NCBI RefSeq assembly: GCF_963675905.1
Contig: NZ_OY780936.1
Location: 1,745,946 to 1,809,945, forward strand
Reading direction: 5' to 3'
DNA length: 64,000 nucleotides
From: an uncultured Bacteroides sp.
GTDB lineage: Bacteria; Bacteroidota; Bacteroidia; Bacteroidales; Bacteroidaceae
Shown one piece after another: positions 62,667 through 64,000 of the stretch. The position numbers and the translations under genes were made by a program. The notes under the pieces were generated by a model. It ran no database searches. It had not been told where the DNA came from and was given only the letters and a program-made list of their open reading frames with translations. Positions within the stretch are counted from its first letter, which is position 1; every line of letters begins with the position of its first letter.

Positions 62667-63346
62667 CAAATTTCTTTTATTTTAATTACGCTATAAGAAA
62701 TATTTTCATCATAAACATCCGTTTCTTCAGTAAGCTTCACATAGTTAACTACTCTCCGTGTAATAGGAAGAACCAATATTTCAAATAGCGTTTTAGCAAT
62801 AGTCTCAACAACTATAATCTGAAATACCACACTTGAAGGAATTACAAAAAGGAATCCGATAGTAGTAAAGACTAAAGTATCTGCCAACTCTCCTACTAAA
62901 GTAGAAGCTACAGCCCGTTGTCCAAACTTCTTTCCCTTATGCAGAATCTTCATCTTACTCATTACATAAGAATTCAAAAATGAGCCAACCAGAAAAGCAA
63001 GCAAACTTGCAAGTGCAATACGAGGAGTTTGCGCAAGAACGGAAGCATAAGAATCCTGCATCGTCCAATGTGGAGCCGGAGTAAGAGCTACCGAAGCTTG
63101 AAATAGCAAAATTGCCAGGAAATTAACAGCGAAGGCAATCCAAATTATAAGTCTTGCTTTACGAAATCCCCACACTTCTGTAATACAGTCATTAATAACA
63201 TAAGAAATAGGGAAAATAATCAATCCTGCAGTTGATGGAAAACCAAAGATTTCGAATTGTTTTACTGCGAGAATGTTGGAAAGAACGAGGCACATACTAA
63301 AAAGTATGCCCATTAGCATAAAAGAAACAGTTACTTTACTTTTCAT
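62666..63346 (-). CDS. yhhQ: Queuosine precursor transporter (YhhQ family)
   Basis: A 226-residue membrane protein with about six hydrophobic segments. The family marks are [45 protein letters not shown] and the conserved Glu/Asp in membrane segments. It imports preQ0, preQ1 or related deazaguanines to feed tRNA queuosine synthesis. It is the first gene of the operon with queC and queF, so both import and synthesis are under one leader, which may carry a preQ1-type structure. Confidence 0.92.
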   Translation of the reverse strand: MKSKVTVSFMLMGILFSMCLVLSNILAVKQFEIFGFPSTAGLIIFPISYVINDCITEVWGFRKARLIIWIAFAVNFLAILLFQASVALTPAPHWTMQDSYASVLAQTPRIALASLLAFLVGSFLNSYVMSKMKILHKGKKFGQRAVASTLVGELADTLVFTTIGFLFVIPSSVVFQIIVVETIAKTLFEILVLPITRRVVNYVKLTEETDVYDENISYSVIKIKEI

Positions 63347-63426
63347 TTTTCTTGTTTTTTACGTGGTGTTCAAGCACACGACCTCTATTCAAGGCGTCGT
63401 ATTTTTAATTTTCGGGTGCAAATGTA
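63347..63426 (-). promoter_or_regulatory. Leader of the queuosine operon with -7 box and possible H-type pseudoknot
   Basis: On the minus strand TACATTTG (63419-63426) matches the -7 consensus. The leader of about 65 bases can form CGTG/CACG (63377-63380 with 63362-63365) and, through a loop CTTG (63371-63374) and tail CAAG (63352-63355), an H-type pseudoknot with an A-rich strand in between. This arrangement recalls preQ1-I riboswitches, with the tail just before the ATG, but the key conserved aptamer bases were not verified. Confidence 0.35.
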
Positions 63427-63468
63427 AGAATAAAAATGCAAGAAAAAAACAAGAATCAGTTAAAAGTA

Positions 63469-64000
63469 ATCGGATAGGAGGTGATGGATTATTTCCATCA
63501 CCGACCTTCCACACCACCGTACGTGCCGTTCGGCATACGGCGGTTCCTTATTTACGATGCCACTTTACGGTAATAATCCATCAGACAAGGATAGCCCGCT
63601 TTGCTAAGGTTTTCGTTGCTTATAGCTTCCTTCAGGATTTGACATCTAGCCATGCGCCAGTAGCTTTTACGGGCATTGGAAAAACTCAAAGCACGAACTT
63701 TGTCTATCCCACAACGAATCAAATTATCGGAGCGGGTCTTTATCTTCTTCCAGTATTTCCATATACACATACGAAGCCGACGACGGAGCCATTGATCTAT
63801 TCTCTTCAGATGGTTTTGCATGTCTGCCAGTTTGAAGTATTCAATCCAGCCACGAATGAATTGATGAAGTTCGTATTTGCGTTTATCGTATCCCATACCA
63901 TTACTGCGACCTGTCAGCTCTTTCAATCGGGCTTTCAGTTTTGCATAACTTTTGGGGTGTACAGATAAGCGAAATCCTCCTTTGATATTATAAAAGGAGT
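63469..64000 (-). mobile_element. Group II intron, 3' part (partial at window edge)
   Basis: The intron-encoded protein C-terminus is followed on the minus strand by domain V (63511-63547, GGAACCGCCGTATGCCG...CGGCACGTACGG) and domain VI (GGTGATGGA...TCCATCACC at 63480-63502). The predicted 3' end ...CCTATCCGAT falls at 63469. The 5' part is outside the window. It has the same orientation as the queuosine operon and ends about 120 bp upstream of its first gene. Confidence 0.85.
63552..64000 (-). CDS. Group II intron-encoded reverse transcriptase/maturase, C-terminal part (partial)
   Basis: The open frame runs off the right edge of the window. Its visible 149 residues are the maturase domain X and the DNA-binding/HNH-less tail of LtrA-type proteins: FRLSVHPKSYAKLKARLKEL, then HQFIRGWIEYFKLADM, WLRRRLRMCIWKYWKK, NARKSYWRMARC and a final Tyr-Tyr-Arg-Lys. 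An in-frame TTG at 63924-63926 is not a start; coding continues upstream. It helps splice the intron RNA and move it to new sites. The stop is followed directly by intron domain V. Confidence 0.88.
   Translation of the reverse strand, partial: SFYNIKGGFRLSVHPKSYAKLKARLKELTGRSNGMGYDKRKYELHQFIRGWIEYFKLADMQNHLKRIDQWLRRRLRMCIWKYWKKIKTRSDNLIRCGIDKVRALSFSNARKSYWRMARCQILKEAISNENLSKAGYPCLMDYYRKVAS

Noticed and set aside
63273-63968. Long plus-strand open frame (231 codons) antisense to the intron protein
   Set aside because: It lies opposite the maturase tail, domain V/VI and the transporter 5' end; the translation has no recognisable features and the opposite strand explains the open frame.

Overview
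The window is one continuous piece of a low-GC Bacteroidota chromosome, most likely a Bacteroides or a close relative in the Bacteroidales. The pointers are: several genes preceded by the Bacteroides -7 box (TAnnTTTG, sometimes with a TTG about 19-21 bases upstream) and A-rich leaders; the mutY-ssb-gldE-gldD-PPTase gene order; the HU / tiny basic ribosomal-type protein / RNase G cluster; a BtuB-BtuG type surface B12 importer; many SpII lipoproteins; and C69, M16 and M23 peptidases. I see no tRNA, rRNA or CRISPR array.

Layout. 1-5.1 kb: tail of a sugar-isomerase-like gene, then minus-strand genes for a PHP phosphatase, an ABC-F ATPase, a DUF3805/3806-type protein and a transglutaminase-like membrane protein. 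5.2-7.7 kb: a two-component system. 7.7-13.9 kb: vitamin B12 region with two near-identical cobalamin riboswitches. The first has no gene behind it. The second leads a DUF4465 lipoprotein, a BtuB receptor split by a one-base frameshift, and a BtuG-like propeller fusion; an HU-like gene lies between the riboswitches. 14-20.6 kb: PPTase, gldD, gldE, ssb and mutY on the minus strand, then hup, a 30-codon basic gene and rng on the plus strand. 21.2-32.8 kb: cell-wall hydrolase, cytidine deaminase, phosphohexomutase, C69 and M23 peptidases, an epimerase-like protein, and divergent amtB and alanine dehydrogenase. 32.8-34.4 kb: an accessory pocket with a macro-domain protein and a small partner, bounded by direct repeats related to the 3' end of the neighbouring FMN oxidoreductase gene. 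35.4-38.6 kb: an ECF sigma operon. 39-46.5 kb: nadC, rlmH, a GH13 lipoprotein, an EEP nuclease/phosphatase, a beta-helix lipoprotein and pepD. 46.8-55.3 kb: OmpH/Skp-like chaperone, AraC regulator and a divergent tripartite RND efflux operon ending in an LpxA paralogue. 55.9-61.4 kb: M16 protease, DivIC-like protein and dnaX. 61.5-63.35 kb: queuosine operon (transporter, queC, queF). 63.47 kb to the end: 3' part of a group II intron.

The least expected signal is in the gene-free stretches. Four intergenic regions (8.65, 21.03, 38.89 and 55.67 kb) each hold three or four imperfect 16-bp palindromes at exactly 22-bp spacing. The palindrome sequence differs from region to region while period and unit length stay the same. 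Three more intergenic regions carry tandem 8-9-mers ending in AGAT. Other leads are the orphan riboswitch, the btuB frameshift, the repeat-bounded macro-domain cassette, and a pseudoknot-like leader in front of the queuosine operon. All calls were made by reading the sequence; no database search was run.
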